Part shown: positions 1 through 8,543 of the stretch, one piece after another
How the letters are laid out: each line of letters begins with the position of its first letter
Position numbering within the stretch: the stretch's first letter is position 1
NCBI RefSeq assembly: GCF_004348595.1
Contig: NZ_SMKD01000053.1
Location: 1 to 36,517 of the forward strand
Direction of reading: 5' to 3'
From: Micromonospora sp. KC723
Lineage (GTDB): Bacteria > Actinomycetota > Actinomycetes > Mycobacteriales > Micromonosporaceae
Length of the DNA stretch: 36,517 nt
The notes under the pieces: generated by a model
What the model was told of the DNA's origin: nothing
Database searches by the model: none
The model's input: only the letters and a program-made list of their open reading frames with translations
Made by a program: the position numbers and the translations under genes

Positions 1-1198
1 CGGCAGAGCTGGCGGGGTCGGGGCTGGTGGGCGGTTGACGGTGGCGCAGCTCCGTCGGGAGCGCCGCCAGGGCGACCAGCAGCCCGACCGCGCCGGTAAC
101 CGCGAAGCCCCACCACGGGGCCGAGGCGTCGATCACCGCGCCCGCCAGCGGCGCGCCCAGCGCCATGCCGACGGTGACGGCGGAGCCGTACAGGCCCATC
201 GCCTCGCCGCGAACGTTGGCGGGTGCGAGCCGACTCACCGCGTCGGCGGTCGCCGCGAGGGTGGGGGCGCAGAGCGCGCCGGCCGGGACCAGCGCCAGGC
301 AGAGCAGCCACCAGTGGCCACCACCCAACCCGACCGGGATGGTGCAGAGGCTGAGCGCGGCGGCCAGCGCCAGCGGGGAGAACGAGCGCTTGACCGCGCC
401 GTACGCGAAGCCGCCGACCAGCGACGCGACCGCCCACATGGCGAGCACGGCCCCGGTCCAGCCGACCTCCCCGCTGGCCCGCAACACGGCCACCACGGCC
501 ACGTCGGTGCCGCCGAGCACCAGGGTGGCCGCCGCGCTGACCGCGAACACGGCGAGCAGGTGGGGCTTCAGCCAGACCCGGCGGGGCACCCGGGATTGCG
601 GTCCGACCGGCTCGTCGACGCTGCGGGTGGGTGGGTTCATGAACCACAGCGCGACACCCGCACCGACCACACCCGCGCCGACCGCCCAGAGCGTGACCCG
701 GGCCGAGACGGCGGTGGCCAGCGCCACCGCGAGCGCCGGCCCCACCATGAACGACAGTTCGACGGACATCGAGTCCAGCGCGTACGCCGGGCGGCGGTGT
801 GCGGGCGGGGCCAGCGCGGCGATCGACTGGCGGATCACCGAGAAGACCGGCAGGGCGAGCAGGCCGGCCAGGAAGGCGGCGGGCAGCAGCACCGGGTACG
901 GCAGGGCCGGGGCACTCGCCCAGAACGCCGCCTCGGCGACGGTGGTGAGGGCGAGCACGGGACGCAGGCCGTGCCGGTCGACCAGGCGGCCGAGCAGCGG
1001 TGAGCCGACCGCCGCGCCCACGGTCAGCGCGGCGCCGACCAGGCCGGCCGCGCCGTAGCCGCGGCCGAGGTCGAGCACGACGAAGAAGGTGAGCGTCACC
1101 CCGGTCGCGGTGAGCGGGATGCGCGCCAGCACGGACACCAGCAGCAACGGCCGGAGCCCGGGCAGGGCCAGTGCCTGGCGGTAAGGCGTAAGGTTCAT
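1..1198 (-). CDS. MFS transporter (C-terminal end cut by window edge)
   Basis: This is a major facilitator superfamily membrane transporter. About 399 codons are visible from an ATG at 1198, reading leftwards off the window. The protein is a series of hydrophobic helices. A motif-A-like loop, GRLVDRHGLRPV, lies near residues 70-81, and the typical MFS repeat GLYGSAVTVGMALGAPLAG lies in the second half. A polar central loop (about residues 195-215) separates the two six-helix bundles. Nearly the whole family length (about 400) is present, so only a short tail is missing. It lies 64 bases downstream of pncA on the same strand, with a GGAGG 11 bases before the ATG, so it may be co-transcribed with the NAD salvage genes. 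The substrate cannot be read from the sequence: transport of nicotinate or a related compound is possible by context, and drug efflux is equally possible. Confidence 0.88.
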   Translation of the reverse strand, partial: MNLTPYRQALALPGLRPLLLVSVLARIPLTATGVTLTFFVVLDLGRGYGAAGLVGAALTVGAAVGSPLLGRLVDRHGLRPVLALTTVAEAAFWASAPALPYPVLLPAAFLAGLLALPVFSVIRQSIAALAPPAHRRPAYALDSMSVELSFMVGPALAVALATAVSARVTLWAVGAGVVGAGVALWFMNPPTRSVDEPVGPQSRVPRRVWLKPHLLAVFAVSAAATLVLGGTDVAVVAVLRASGEVGWTGAVLAMWAVASLVGGFAYGAVKRSFSPLALAAALSLCTIPVGLGGGHWWLLCLALVPAGALCAPTLAATADAVSRLAPANVRGEAMGLYGSAVTVGMALGAPLAGAVIDASAPWWGFAVTGAVGLLVALAALPTELRHRQPPTSPDPASSA

Positions 1199-1242
1199 GA
1201 TGGTCCGTACCTCCGGCGGCCATCCTTCGCCTGGGGTACGAC

Positions 1243-1256
1243 ATCGGCAAGCCGAT
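1243..1256. promoter_or_regulatory. 14-bp palindrome between pncA and the MFS gene
   Basis: ATCGGC-AA-GCCGAT is a perfect inverted repeat in the short gap before the MFS gene and just past the pncA stop. The arms are too short for a convincing terminator and there is no T-run. The size suits a dimeric repressor site controlling the transporter. Function is inferred from position only. Confidence 0.3.
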
Positions 1257-1262
1257 AACCGC

Positions 1263-1844
1263 TCAGGCGGCGCGAATCACCGCTTCGCCCTGGAGCCGCA
1301 CCCCGGCGTCCGCCATCTCCCGCAGCGCGCCGTCGAGGGTCTGCGGCGCGACGGCGGCGGTGAGGTCGAGCAGCACGGTGGTGTCGAAGCCCTCCCGCGC
1401 CGAGTCCAACGCGGTGGCCCGGACGCAGTGGTCGGTGGCGATGCCCACCAGGTCGACCCGGTCCACCTCGTGGCGGCGCAGCCAGTCCGCCAGGCACTCG
1501 CCGTCGTCGGCGTGCCCCTCGAAACCGGAGTACGCGGCGGCGTGCTCACCCTTGTGGAAGATCGCTTCCACCCGGCTGGTCTCCAGCTCCGGGTGGAACT
1601 CGGAGCCGGCGGTGCCCACCACGCAGTGCCGGGGCCAGGAGTCGACGAAGTTCGGCGGGTCGCCGAAGTGCGACCCGGGGTCGATGTGGAAGTCCTTGGT
1701 CGCCACCACGTGGTCCCAGCGCCCGGGGTCGGCGGCGAGCAGCCGGGAGATCCCGGCGGCCACGCCGGCGCCACCGCCGACAGCGAGCGAGCCGCCCTCG
1801 CAAAAGTCGTTCTGCACGTCCACGATGATCAAGGCGTTGGCCAT
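1263..1844 (-). CDS. pncA: nicotinamidase PncA
   Basis: PncA hydrolyses nicotinamide to nicotinate and ammonia in the cytoplasm, the first step of NAD salvage. It has 193 residues with the isochorismatase/cysteine hydrolase fold. The catalytic triad is visible: D9 in VDVQNDF, K98 in FHKGEH and C140 in ATDHCVRATA. The metal ligands D51, H53, H59 and H73 sit in DFHID, GSHF and PRHC. These positions match M. tuberculosis PncA (D8, K96, C138; D49, H51, H57, H71) with a constant small offset. The ATG at 1844 follows GGGAGG at good spacing and lies 13 bases after the pncB stop, so the two genes form an operon. Its product is the substrate of PncB next door. In mycobacteria this enzyme activates pyrazinamide; nothing here bears on that. 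All key residues are intact. Confidence 0.95.
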   Translation of the reverse strand: MANALIIVDVQNDFCEGGSLAVGGGAGVAAGISRLLAADPGRWDHVVATKDFHIDPGSHFGDPPNFVDSWPRHCVVGTAGSEFHPELETSRVEAIFHKGEHAAAYSGFEGHADDGECLADWLRRHEVDRVDLVGIATDHCVRATALDSAREGFDTTVLLDLTAAVAPQTLDGALREMADAGVRLQGEAVIRAA

Positions 1845-1857
1845 CGGATCGCCTCCC

Positions 1858-3144
1858 TCAGCTCGTCGGTATAACGGTGACCGGGATGGCCGGGTCGCCG
1901 GCGGAGAGCTTCAATCCCTCCCACGGGATGGAGATCAGGCACTGCCGCAGGTGCTCCCGGGACTCCTCCAGCGAGGGCAACGCGACCGGCTCCCCGTCCA
2001 CGACGAAGGAGTGTTGCAGCAGCCGGTCGTTGGGCTGCCGGTCGGGCACGCCCTGCGGCACGATGATCTCCTCGGTGGCGGTGCCCGTCGGCTTGTGCCG
2101 GCGTACCGCGACCTTCCGGCCGCCGATGGTGGCCTTGTGCTCGGAACGCTTGACCACCGGGCGTCCCTCCACCTCGACGAGCTTGTAGACCAGGCCGGCG
2201 GTGGGGGCGCCCGAGCCGGTGACCACGGCGGTGCCGGCGCCGTACATGTCGACCGGCTCGGCGGCGAGGGCCGCGATGGCGTACTCGTCCAGGTCACCCG
2301 AGACGATGATCTTGGTCTCGGTGGCGCCCAGGGAATCCAGCAGCTCCCGGGACTGCTGGGCGATCACCGCCAGGTCGCCGGAGTCGATGCGGACCGCCCG
2401 CAGCTCCGGCCCGGCCACCTCGATCGCGGTCCGGATGCCCTGACTGATGTCGTACGTGTCGACCAGCAGCGTGGTGTCCTTGCCGAGGGTGGCCACCTGC
2501 GAGGCGAACGCCGCCCGCTCGTCGTCGTGCAGCAGGGTGAACGCGTGCGCGGCGGTGCCGGCGGTGGGGATGCCGTAGCGCCGCCCCGCCGCCAGGTTGG
2601 AGGTGAACCGGAACCCGGCCAGGTAGGCGGCACGCGCCGCCGCCACCGCGGCCTCCTCGTGCGCCCGCCGGGAACCCATCTCGATGAGGGTGCGGCCACG
2701 GGCCGCGGTGACCATCCGGGCAGCCGCCGCGGCCACCGCGCAGTCGTGGTTGAGCACCGACAGCACCAGTGTCTCCAGCACCACGCACTCGGCGAAGCCA
2801 CCGGAGACGGTGAGGATCGGGGAGCCCGGGAAGAAGAGCTCGCCCTCGGCGTACCCGTCGACGTCGCCGGTGAAGCGGTAGCCGGCCAGCCACTCGGCGG
2901 CGGCGTCGTCGACCACCCCGGTACGGCGCAGGAAATCCACCTCGTCGGCCCCGAAACGGAAGTCGTGGATCATCTCCACCAGCCGGGCTGTCCCGGCGAC
3001 CACCCCGTAGCGGCGCCCTGCCGGCAGCCGCCGGCTGAACACCTCGAAGGCGCAGCGCCGAGCGGCGGTGCCGTCCCGCAGGGCGGCGCTGACCATCGTC
3101 AGCTCGTAGTGGTCGGTCAGCAACGCGGGGCGAAAGGTGCTCAC
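1858..3144 (-). CDS. pncB: nicotinate phosphoribosyltransferase PncB
   Basis: PncB joins nicotinate to PRPP to give nicotinate mononucleotide, with ATP hydrolysis, in the Preiss-Handler NAD route. The 428-residue length is usual for actinobacterial PncB. Family signatures include TDHYELTM at residues 10-17, the IEMGSRRAHE segment near 154-163, the phosphorylatable histidine H200 in GTAAHAF, and the RIDSGDLA phosphate-site motif. Translation starts at a GTG whose last two bases overlap the TGA of the upstream regulator gene (GTGA junction). A TAGGCT box six bases before this GTG, inside the end of the regulator gene, could give a separate leaderless transcript. It is followed by pncA. In M. 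tuberculosis, pncB1 also sits opposite clpS; here a regulator and a dynamin-like gene are inserted between them. Confidence 0.95.
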   Translation of the reverse strand: MSTFRPALLTDHYELTMVSAALRDGTAARRCAFEVFSRRLPAGRRYGVVAGTARLVEMIHDFRFGADEVDFLRRTGVVDDAAAEWLAGYRFTGDVDGYAEGELFFPGSPILTVSGGFAECVVLETLVLSVLNHDCAVAAAAARMVTAARGRTLIEMGSRRAHEEAAVAAARAAYLAGFRFTSNLAAGRRYGIPTAGTAAHAFTLLHDDERAAFASQVATLGKDTTLLVDTYDISQGIRTAIEVAGPELRAVRIDSGDLAVIAQQSRELLDSLGATETKIIVSGDLDEYAIAALAAEPVDMYGAGTAVVTGSGAPTAGLVYKLVEVEGRPVVKRSEHKATIGGRKVAVRRHKPTGTATEEIIVPQGVPDRQPNDRLLQHSFVVDGEPVALPSLEESREHLRQCLISIPWEGLKLSAGDPAIPVTVIPTS

Positions 3145-5840
3145 GACCCCAGCCTAGAGTTCACTCCCGACTGCCCGCCGTCGTGGCCCGTGATCGAGCG
3201 CAGCGCGGCCGGCAGCTCGGCCCGCCCGGTGACGCCCAGCTTGCTGTAGACCCGCTGGAGGTGGTTCTCCACCGTGCGCGTGGACAGGAAGAGCCGTTCG
3301 GCGATCACCCGGCTGGTGACCCCGTCGGCGGCCAGCACGGCGATCTGCCGCTCCCGGTCGGTCAGGGTCGGGCGCAGCGCCGCCAGCGCCGGCGTGCGGA
3401 TCTGGTCACAAACACCGAGCAGCGCGCCGAGGCGTTGGTGCGCGGCGGCGGCCGGGGCGGCCCGATCCCGGCGCAACGCCCGCAGCGCGATCGCGGCGGC
3501 CTCGCTGGCCCACACGGTCAGGCCCCGCTCGGCGAACGCGTCGGCCACCACCAGCAGGTCGACGCCGTCGTCGTCGACCGCGCCCCGGGCGTACCGGGCG
3601 ATCAGCGGCGGCAGCGCCCCGTCCACCCGTTCGGAGAGGTCGGTCAGGCGTTGCGCCACCGTGCGACGGCTCCCGTCGGTGCAGGTCGGCCCGACCGGCG
3701 CGTCCGCCCAACCGAAGCGGACCAGATCGTGCAGGACCAGCACCTCGTGCGCGGCGAACCCGTCGGCGCGCAGCCGGTCGGCCAGGTCGCCGAGGTGCTT
3801 GACCGCGCCGGGCAGATCGCCGCCTGCGGCCAGCACCGCCCCGCGCGCCTGCTCCAGCCAGGGGTAGAGCACCGCCATGCCGGGGGTGTGCACCCGGTCC
3901 GCCTCGGCCATCGCCTCCGCCGCCGCTCCGGCCTCGCCCCGCCACGCGGCGGCCTGGGCCCGCTCGGCATGGGCCAGGCCGGCGTAGACCCGGCTGGTCG
4001 CCAGCACCGCGCAGGCCCCGAGGCTGGTCTTGAGCGCCTCGCCGCTGCGCCCGCGCAGCCGCGCCGCGTACGCCTGGAGGATCGCCAGGTAACCGGTGCC
4101 GAGCCGGAAGTCACCGGCCCCGGCCAGGTCGGCGAACTCGTCGGCGGCGATCGCGTCGATGCCGGCCAGGTCGCCGGAGAGCGCCAGCCGGGTGCCGCGG
4201 GCCAGGTCCATCGCCAGCTGCAGGTACGGCATGTCGGCCCGCCAGGCCGGCGCCTCGGCCTGCACCCGCGCGATCGCCGTCGCGCTGTGCCGGAACCGCC
4301 CGCGGGCGGCGTCGAGGTGGGCGATGGTGCAGCGGGCCAGCTCCCGCGCCGCCACACCGGCCGCCGGCCGGTCCAGCACCGAGCGGCTCAACCGCAGCGC
4401 CTCGGTCACGTCGAGCCGGTGCAACCGCATGATCGCCTCGAAGGCGCGTACCCGGGCCTGGTCGCCGGGGTCGGTCAGCTCGGCGCCCGCCCGGGCGACC
4501 TCGTCCACGGTGGACTCCCGGCTCAGCCCCCAGTAGCTGACCATGCCCCGTACGGTCAGCCAGCGGCTACGCCGCCGGTCGTCGGTGACCTCGTCGGCCA
4601 CCGCGTCGAGCACCCGGATCGCCTCGTCCGACTGGTCGGCGAACATCAGGATGGTGGCGAGCAGTTCCGCCGCGTCGAACCCGCCGTCGACGTCGAGCGC
4701 CGCACGGGCCAGCCGGGTCGCGAGCGGTACGTCGTAACGGGCGAACGCCTGTGCGGCGGCCCCCCGCAGCAGCGTGCCGTCCTGGGCGGTGCCGGAGTCC
4801 AGTCGCCACACGGCGACCCGGAGCAGGTCGCCCCGCCGCCGCGCGCCGACCGCCTCCAGCAACTCGGCCAGGCGGGCCCGCAGGCGCCTGGTCCGGCTGA
4901 CCGGACAGTGGCGGCGCATCACCTCGCCGTACAACGGGTGGGCCAGCCGGACGTCGCACCGCCGGTCGTCCTGGACCACCGAGATCAGGCCGCGTTCCTC
5001 GGCCAGCTCCACGTCGACCGGGTCGGCGGCCTGGTTGAGCAGGTGCAGCCCGAGGGGCTCGCCGAAGGCGACCAGCTCCACCACGGCGCGCACGCCGGGC
5101 TCCAGGCGGCCGATCCGGGTGTCGATCAGGTCGGTGAGGCTGGGGGCCAGCTCCAGCCGCCCAGTCCACCGCCACACCCCGTAGCGGCGGTCCAGTTCGC
5201 CACCGCCGGCCGCCGCGTGGACCAGCTCGCGCAGGAGCAGCGGGTTGCCGGCGGAGAGTCTGGAGAGCCGGTCGGCGGAGCAGGCGTCGACCGGGCCGTC
5301 CAGGATGGCGGCGAGCAGGTTGGTGGTCTCGGTCGCCCCCAGCGGCGCCAGCTCGACGTGCGCCACCAGGTCGTCGGTCCAGAGTGCCCGAATCGGCAGC
5401 GGGATCTGCTCGCCGTTGCGCAGCGTCCCGAGCACGACGGTGTTCTCCTGCCGCGCGAGCAGGTGGACCAGCGCCGCCGACGGCGGGTCGAGCAGGTGGG
5501 CGTCGTCGATGGCCAGCACGACCCGCCGGCCGGCGGCCTGTTCCTGGAGCACCTCGACCGCCCAGCGCAGGACGCCGGCGGGAGAGAGCCCCTGGGGCTG
5601 CTCGGCGGGGAGGACCTGGGCCAGCCCGCCGAACGGCAGGGCGGCGGTGGCGGTGCTGGCCGCGACGTACCAGATCGCGTAGCGGTCGGCGGGCAGGGCC
5701 GCCACACCCTCCCGCAGCAACCGGCTCTTGCCGATGCCCGCCGTGCCGCTGAAGAAGAGCCCGCGTCCCTCGACCCCTTCCACCGCCGATCGCAGACGGT
5801 CAAGTTCATCCGTTCGGCCGACGAAACACCACCGACTCAT
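3141..5840 (-). CDS. LAL-type LuxR-family transcriptional regulator with AAA ATPase domain
   Basis: This is a large ATP-binding LuxR regulator (LAL family) of 899 residues. An N-terminal STAND-type ATPase has Walker A GTAGIGKS at residues 32-39 and a Walker B-like LAIDDAHLLD about 80 residues later. A long helical, TPR-like middle follows. The C-terminal LuxR helix-turn-helix (about the last 75 residues) carries LTDRERQIAVLAADG, the RVIAERLFLSTRTVENHL recognition segment and VYSKLGV. I chose the ATG at 5840 rather than the in-frame GTG at 5885 because a TATGCT box lies exactly six bases before it, and the protein then begins directly at the ATPase domain. The gene overlaps pncB by four bases, so NAD salvage is a candidate target, though LAL regulators often act elsewhere. 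The ligand is unknown. Confidence 0.9.
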   Translation of the reverse strand: MSRWCFVGRTDELDRLRSAVEGVEGRGLFFSGTAGIGKSRLLREGVAALPADRYAIWYVAASTATAALPFGGLAQVLPAEQPQGLSPAGVLRWAVEVLQEQAAGRRVVLAIDDAHLLDPPSAALVHLLARQENTVVLGTLRNGEQIPLPIRALWTDDLVAHVELAPLGATETTNLLAAILDGPVDACSADRLSRLSAGNPLLLRELVHAAAGGGELDRRYGVWRWTGRLELAPSLTDLIDTRIGRLEPGVRAVVELVAFGEPLGLHLLNQAADPVDVELAEERGLISVVQDDRRCDVRLAHPLYGEVMRRHCPVSRTRRLRARLAELLEAVGARRRGDLLRVAVWRLDSGTAQDGTLLRGAAAQAFARYDVPLATRLARAALDVDGGFDAAELLATILMFADQSDEAIRVLDAVADEVTDDRRRSRWLTVRGMVSYWGLSRESTVDEVARAGAELTDPGDQARVRAFEAIMRLHRLDVTEALRLSRSVLDRPAAGVAARELARCTIAHLDAARGRFRHSATAIARVQAEAPAWRADMPYLQLAMDLARGTRLALSGDLAGIDAIAADEFADLAGAGDFRLGTGYLAILQAYAARLRGRSGEALKTSLGACAVLATSRVYAGLAHAERAQAAAWRGEAGAAAEAMAEADRVHTPGMAVLYPWLEQARGAVLAAGGDLPGAVKHLGDLADRLRADGFAAHEVLVLHDLVRFGWADAPVGPTCTDGSRRTVAQRLTDLSERVDGALPPLIARYARGAVDDDGVDLLVVADAFAERGLTVWASEAAAIALRALRRDRAAPAAAAHQRLGALLGVCDQIRTPALAALRPTLTDRERQIAVLAADGVTSRVIAERLFLSTRTVENHLQRVYSKLGVTGRAELPAALRSITGHDGGQSGVNSRLGS
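3145..3156 (-). promoter_or_regulatory. leaderless-type -10 box for pncB
   Basis: On the minus strand TAGGCT (3156-3151) is followed by six bases and then the pncB GTG at 3144. The spacing puts the transcription start at or next to the start codon. It lies within the last codons of the regulator gene, so pncB could be expressed without it. No clear -35 element was seen. Confidence 0.5.
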
Positions 5841-5868
5841 CGGAGCAGCATATCGACGGAAATCCGTC
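5841..5868 (-). promoter_or_regulatory. promoter and palindrome upstream of the LuxR gene
   Basis: On the minus strand TATGCT (5852-5847) is followed by six bases and the ATG at 5840, a leaderless arrangement. Just upstream, GACGGA-AA-TCCGTC (5855-5868) is a perfect inverted repeat where a -35 region would lie. It could be an autoregulatory operator; this is inferred from position and symmetry only. Confidence 0.4.
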
Positions 5869-6037
5869 CGCGCGGGCACCGTCACGCTGCGAAGTTGAGT
5901 AATCTAACGGTTACCGGTGAGTATCCCGGATGTTCCGTACCAGTCGGTAGAAGCCTTTACCCTTCCGGCATCCGGGTGCCACCGCATCCGACGGTTCCGG
6001 CGGGCGCCGCACCGCCCGCCCTCACCGGGAGCTGCCG

Positions 6038-7585
6038 ATGAGATCCGGTCCACTCCCCGGGATCGACGTGCCTGGCGACGTGCCCGACGAATCGGGCCGG
6101 ACGGGAGCCCTGGCCCGCTGCGGGCCACTGCCGACCCGGCTCGGGGTCACCGAGCCCGGTCCGGACGAGCCGCTCACCGTGGTCGCCGCCGGGCCGGCCG
6201 GCGCCGCCCGGCGCGAGGTGCTCGCCGCCCTGCTCGGCGTCCCCGCCGGCATGCTCGCCGTGCCGGCGGGCAGCACGCTGCTCATCCGGTACGCCCGGGT
6301 CGCCACCCGCGCCGCGTACGTGCCGGGCTACCGGCAGCCGCACTCCTACGGGGCGGACCAGGCGGCTGCCGGTCCCGCCCTGGCCCGGCCTCCGCGGCGG
6401 GTCGAGTTGAGCCTGCCGCAGCCGCTGCTGCGGTACTTCGGGGTGCTCGACACGCCGGACACCGACACCCTCGGTGTCGCCGGCGGGCGGGTGCTCCTGG
6501 ACGCGGTGGGCCGCGGCGGCGCGCTGCTCTTCGTGATCGGTGCCGACCAGGCGTTCGGCGCCGCGGAACTGCACCTGCTCGCCGAGGTGGCCCGGGCCCG
6601 CGTGCAGGTCGTGTTCGTGGTCACCCCGGGCGCGGGCGGCTGGTCGCCGGTCGAGCCGGTCGAGCCGGTCGAGCCGCCGCCACCGGCAGGCGACGCGGCC
6701 CCGGTCGATCCGGCGGAGGTCGCCGTCGAGGCGCACCGGGCGGCGCTGCTGGCCGCCGTGCCGGCCCTGGCCGACGCGCGCTGGTTCCCGGTTCACCGCG
6801 CACGGCATCCCGACCTGCGACGCGCCCTGACCGGGTGGGCCGCCGGCGAGGGGCTGCGGCGGGGAAGTCTCCAGCCGCCGGTGCTGCCCGGCGCGCACGG
6901 CCGGGTGCCCATCCGGCCGGACGTCGACGCCGGTGGCTGGTCGGAGTGGCTGGAACGGCAGACCCGCACCTGCGCCCGCAGCATCCGTCAGCACCTCGCG
7001 CTGGAACTCGCCAACACCCACCTGCGGGTGGTCCAGGAGATCGTCTTCGGGGTGGGCTGCGCGGGCCTGCCGCAACTGCTCGACCGGGAGATGGAGGCGC
7101 TCTCGCTGCTGGCCACCCTCCAGTGCGACCACGCCGTGCGCGGCATCATCGACGAGGCCACCGCGCGGGTCTTCGGCGCTCCGGTGGCCCAGGGGGTCCG
7201 CCGGCGGATTACCGCCGCCGTCCACTGGGGCCTGGCCGAGCCGTCGCCGGGCCCGAACCTGGCCCGGGTGCTCCTGGTGACCAGCACCGCCGGGGTGGGT
7301 GATCTCACCGGCGCGGGCGCGATCGACGCCCTTGCCGGTCATCCCGGCCCGGCGCGCGCCGAGGTGCTGCCGCCGGTGGCGGTCGCGCTCTCCGGCGGAT
7401 GTTGGCAACACTGGCGCAGCCCCGGCAACGACGACCAGGGCAGCGCCCGGTCCTGGGCGCAGCGGGCGCTGCGCGAGGTCGAGCTGGAACTGTCCCGCGA
7501 GTTGTCCCGCCGGTTCGAGGCCGTCCGGCTGTCGCTCGGCGCGGTGCTCTCCGATGCGCTCGACCACGGCATCCTGCTCGCCTGA
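6038..7585 (+). CDS. dynamin-like protein with degenerate GTPase motifs
   Basis: This 515-residue protein of unknown function resembles bacterial dynamin-like GTPases in outline but lacks the catalytic motifs. In dynamins a P-loop is followed by a leucine-rich LLG, a VG-PTT segment and IRYG. Here the same path reads [14 protein letters not shown] (48-61), LLGVP (65-69), then [15 protein letters not shown]. The GKS of the P-loop is missing. A G3-like DTPD is at 138-141, followed by [20 protein letters not shown], the usual spacing of the family. At the G4 position TKxD is replaced by TPGAG (196-200). A VEP repeat and proline run (205-216) precede a long helical C-terminal part (about 310-515). 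GGGAG seven bases before the ATG supports the start. The gene is divergent from the LuxR gene. My reading is a pseudo-GTPase, perhaps a scaffold or membrane-associated protein. The fold assignment is inference. Confidence 0.6.
   Translation: MRSGPLPGIDVPGDVPDESGRTGALARCGPLPTRLGVTEPGPDEPLTVVAAGPAGAARREVLAALLGVPAGMLAVPAGSTLLIRYARVATRAAYVPGYRQPHSYGADQAAAGPALARPPRRVELSLPQPLLRYFGVLDTPDTDTLGVAGGRVLLDAVGRGGALLFVIGADQAFGAAELHLLAEVARARVQVVFVVTPGAGGWSPVEPVEPVEPPPPAGDAAPVDPAEVAVEAHRAALLAAVPALADARWFPVHRARHPDLRRALTGWAAGEGLRRGSLQPPVLPGAHGRVPIRPDVDAGGWSEWLERQTRTCARSIRQHLALELANTHLRVVQEIVFGVGCAGLPQLLDREMEALSLLATLQCDHAVRGIIDEATARVFGAPVAQGVRRRITAAVHWGLAEPSPGPNLARVLLVTSTAGVGDLTGAGAIDALAGHPGPARAEVLPPVAVALSGGCWQHWRSPGNDDQGSARSWAQRALREVELELSRELSRRFEAVRLSLGAVLSDALDHGILLA
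6650..6676 (+). repeat. three 9-base tandem repeats coding Val-Glu-Pro
   Basis: The unit gtcgagccg occurs three times in a row inside the dynamin-like gene, directly before a four-proline run. It forms a flexible linker after the degenerate GTPase-like domain and is a likely slippage site. Confidence 0.75.
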
Positions 7586-7700
7586 TCCGGTGTGGCCCGT
7601 GCCGCCGGACGCTCCGGTCGCCACCGTCCGGGAAGGTGATCCGGGCGGCCCCGGCGTTCCGGTTCATCGGATCGGCGGATCCGGTGGCACGATGGGGGGC

Positions 7701-7991
7701 ATGGCGGCTCCACAGGTTGCACCGGTCGAGACGCCGGACACCGACGAGGTGCCGGTCTCGGACCGGCCTTGGGTGACGATTGTCTGGGACGACCCGGTGA
7801 ATCTCATGACGTACGTGACCTGGGTTTTCCAGAAGCTCTTCGGGTACAGCCGGGAGAAGGCCGAGAAACTCATGCTGGACGTGCACCACAAGGGCAAGGC
7901 CGTGGTGTCGACAGGTGCCCGGGAGCGGATGGAGCACGACGCGTCGCAGTTGCACGCGTACGGGCTGTGGGCGACGGTGGAACGCTCGTGA
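7701..7991 (+). CDS. clpS: ATP-dependent Clp protease adaptor ClpS
   Basis: ClpS is the N-end-rule adaptor that hands proteins with bulky hydrophobic N-termini to the ClpC1/ClpP protease in the cytosol. The product is 96 residues, the normal size. Recognisable features are the flexible N-terminal extension (1-22), the VWDDPVNLM segment (28-36) that forms part of the N-degron pocket, and [13 protein letters not shown] (57-69) with H62 equivalent to E. coli H66. An in-frame ATG at 7692 would add three residues; I prefer 7701. The TGA overlaps the GTG of the DUF2017 gene (GTGA), so the two are translationally coupled, as in Rv1331-Rv1332. This pair is conserved across actinobacteria. Confidence 0.94.
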   Translation: MAAPQVAPVETPDTDEVPVSDRPWVTIVWDDPVNLMTYVTWVFQKLFGYSREKAEKLMLDVHHKGKAVVSTGARERMEHDASQLHAYGLWATVERS

Positions 7992-8488
7992 GCATGTTCC
8001 GCCGCCAGGGCGACCGTTACGTCGCCACCTTCGCCGTCGACGAGGTGCGCGTGCTGCGCAAGGTCGCCTCCGAGGTGGTCGGGCTGCTCACCGACGGGTT
8101 CGACCACACCGACCCGGTCGTCGGGCGGCTCTTCCCCGACGCGTACCCGGACGACCCGGCCGGCACGGCGGAGTTCCGCCGGTACACCGAGGGCGACCTG
8201 AAGACCGCCAAGATCGACCAGGCGGGGGCGATCCTGGCCGCGTTGCCGGACGCCGCCGGCGGCGAGGTGCGGCTCGACGCCGAGGCGGCCGAGGCATGGC
8301 TGCGGGCGCTCAACGACGCCCGGCTGGCGATGGGTGTCCGGCTGGAGATCAAGGACGGCACCGACCTGAGCGAGGAGCTCGACGAGGCGGTCGCCGAGGA
8401 CCCGACCTCGTCCCGGGTGTTCCAGCTGTCGGTCTACGCGTACCTGGGTTATCTCCAGGAGTCCCTGCTCAACGCGCTGATCGACTGA
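7988..8488 (+). CDS. DUF2017 family protein
   Basis: This conserved actinobacterial protein of 166 residues always follows clpS and corresponds to Rv1332 by position and sequence pattern. It opens with [12 protein letters not shown], then runs as a mainly alpha-helical, acidic protein. The segment [22 protein letters not shown] and a C-terminal [15 protein letters not shown] helix are visible. It has no signal peptide or membrane segment. The GTG at 7988 overlaps the clpS stop; an ATG two codons later (7994) is an alternative. It is sometimes labelled a transcriptional regulator, but no DNA-binding motif is visible to me. Coupling to clpS suggests a role tied to Clp proteolysis. Its function is unknown. 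Confidence 0.88.
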   Translation: MSMFRRQGDRYVATFAVDEVRVLRKVASEVVGLLTDGFDHTDPVVGRLFPDAYPDDPAGTAEFRRYTEGDLKTAKIDQAGAILAALPDAAGGEVRLDAEAAEAWLRALNDARLAMGVRLEIKDGTDLSEELDEAVAEDPTSSRVFQLSVYAYLGYLQESLLNALID

Positions 8489-8530
8489 AGTGTGACGGTC
8501 GCCGCCTCGCCGGGTGCGGGCGGGGGGCGC

Positions 8531-8543
8531 TAGGCTGGGGCAC
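8531..8543 (+). promoter_or_regulatory. leaderless-type -10 box for mec
   Basis: TAGGCT (8531-8536) lies seven bases before the GTG at 8544 and there is no ribosome-binding sequence between them. The box and downstream GGGG are nearly the same as at pncB. It supports GTG 8544 as the start of mec. Confidence 0.5.

Noticed and set aside
1360..3249. Long open frame on the plus strand opposite pncA and pncB
   Set aside because: It is antisense to two genes with full catalytic motifs; its product is arginine/glycine/histidine-rich with no recognisable domain, as expected from high-GC complementary strands.
5841..5885. Longer N-terminus of the LAL regulator from GTG 5885
   Set aside because: It adds 15 residues with no family similarity, while ATG 5840 has a TATGCT box at the leaderless distance and starts the protein at the ATPase domain.
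3183..6041. Very long plus-strand open frame opposite the LAL regulator
   Set aside because: It is a shadow of the regulator's biased codons; low-complexity Arg/Gly/Pro/Gln composition, no motifs, and the regulator on the other strand has clear Walker and LuxR motifs.
5957..7624. Minus-strand open frame opposite the dynamin-like gene
   Set aside because: The plus-strand gene has a ribosome site and a structured protein pattern; the minus-strand product is Arg/Gly/Asp/Gln-rich with no motif.
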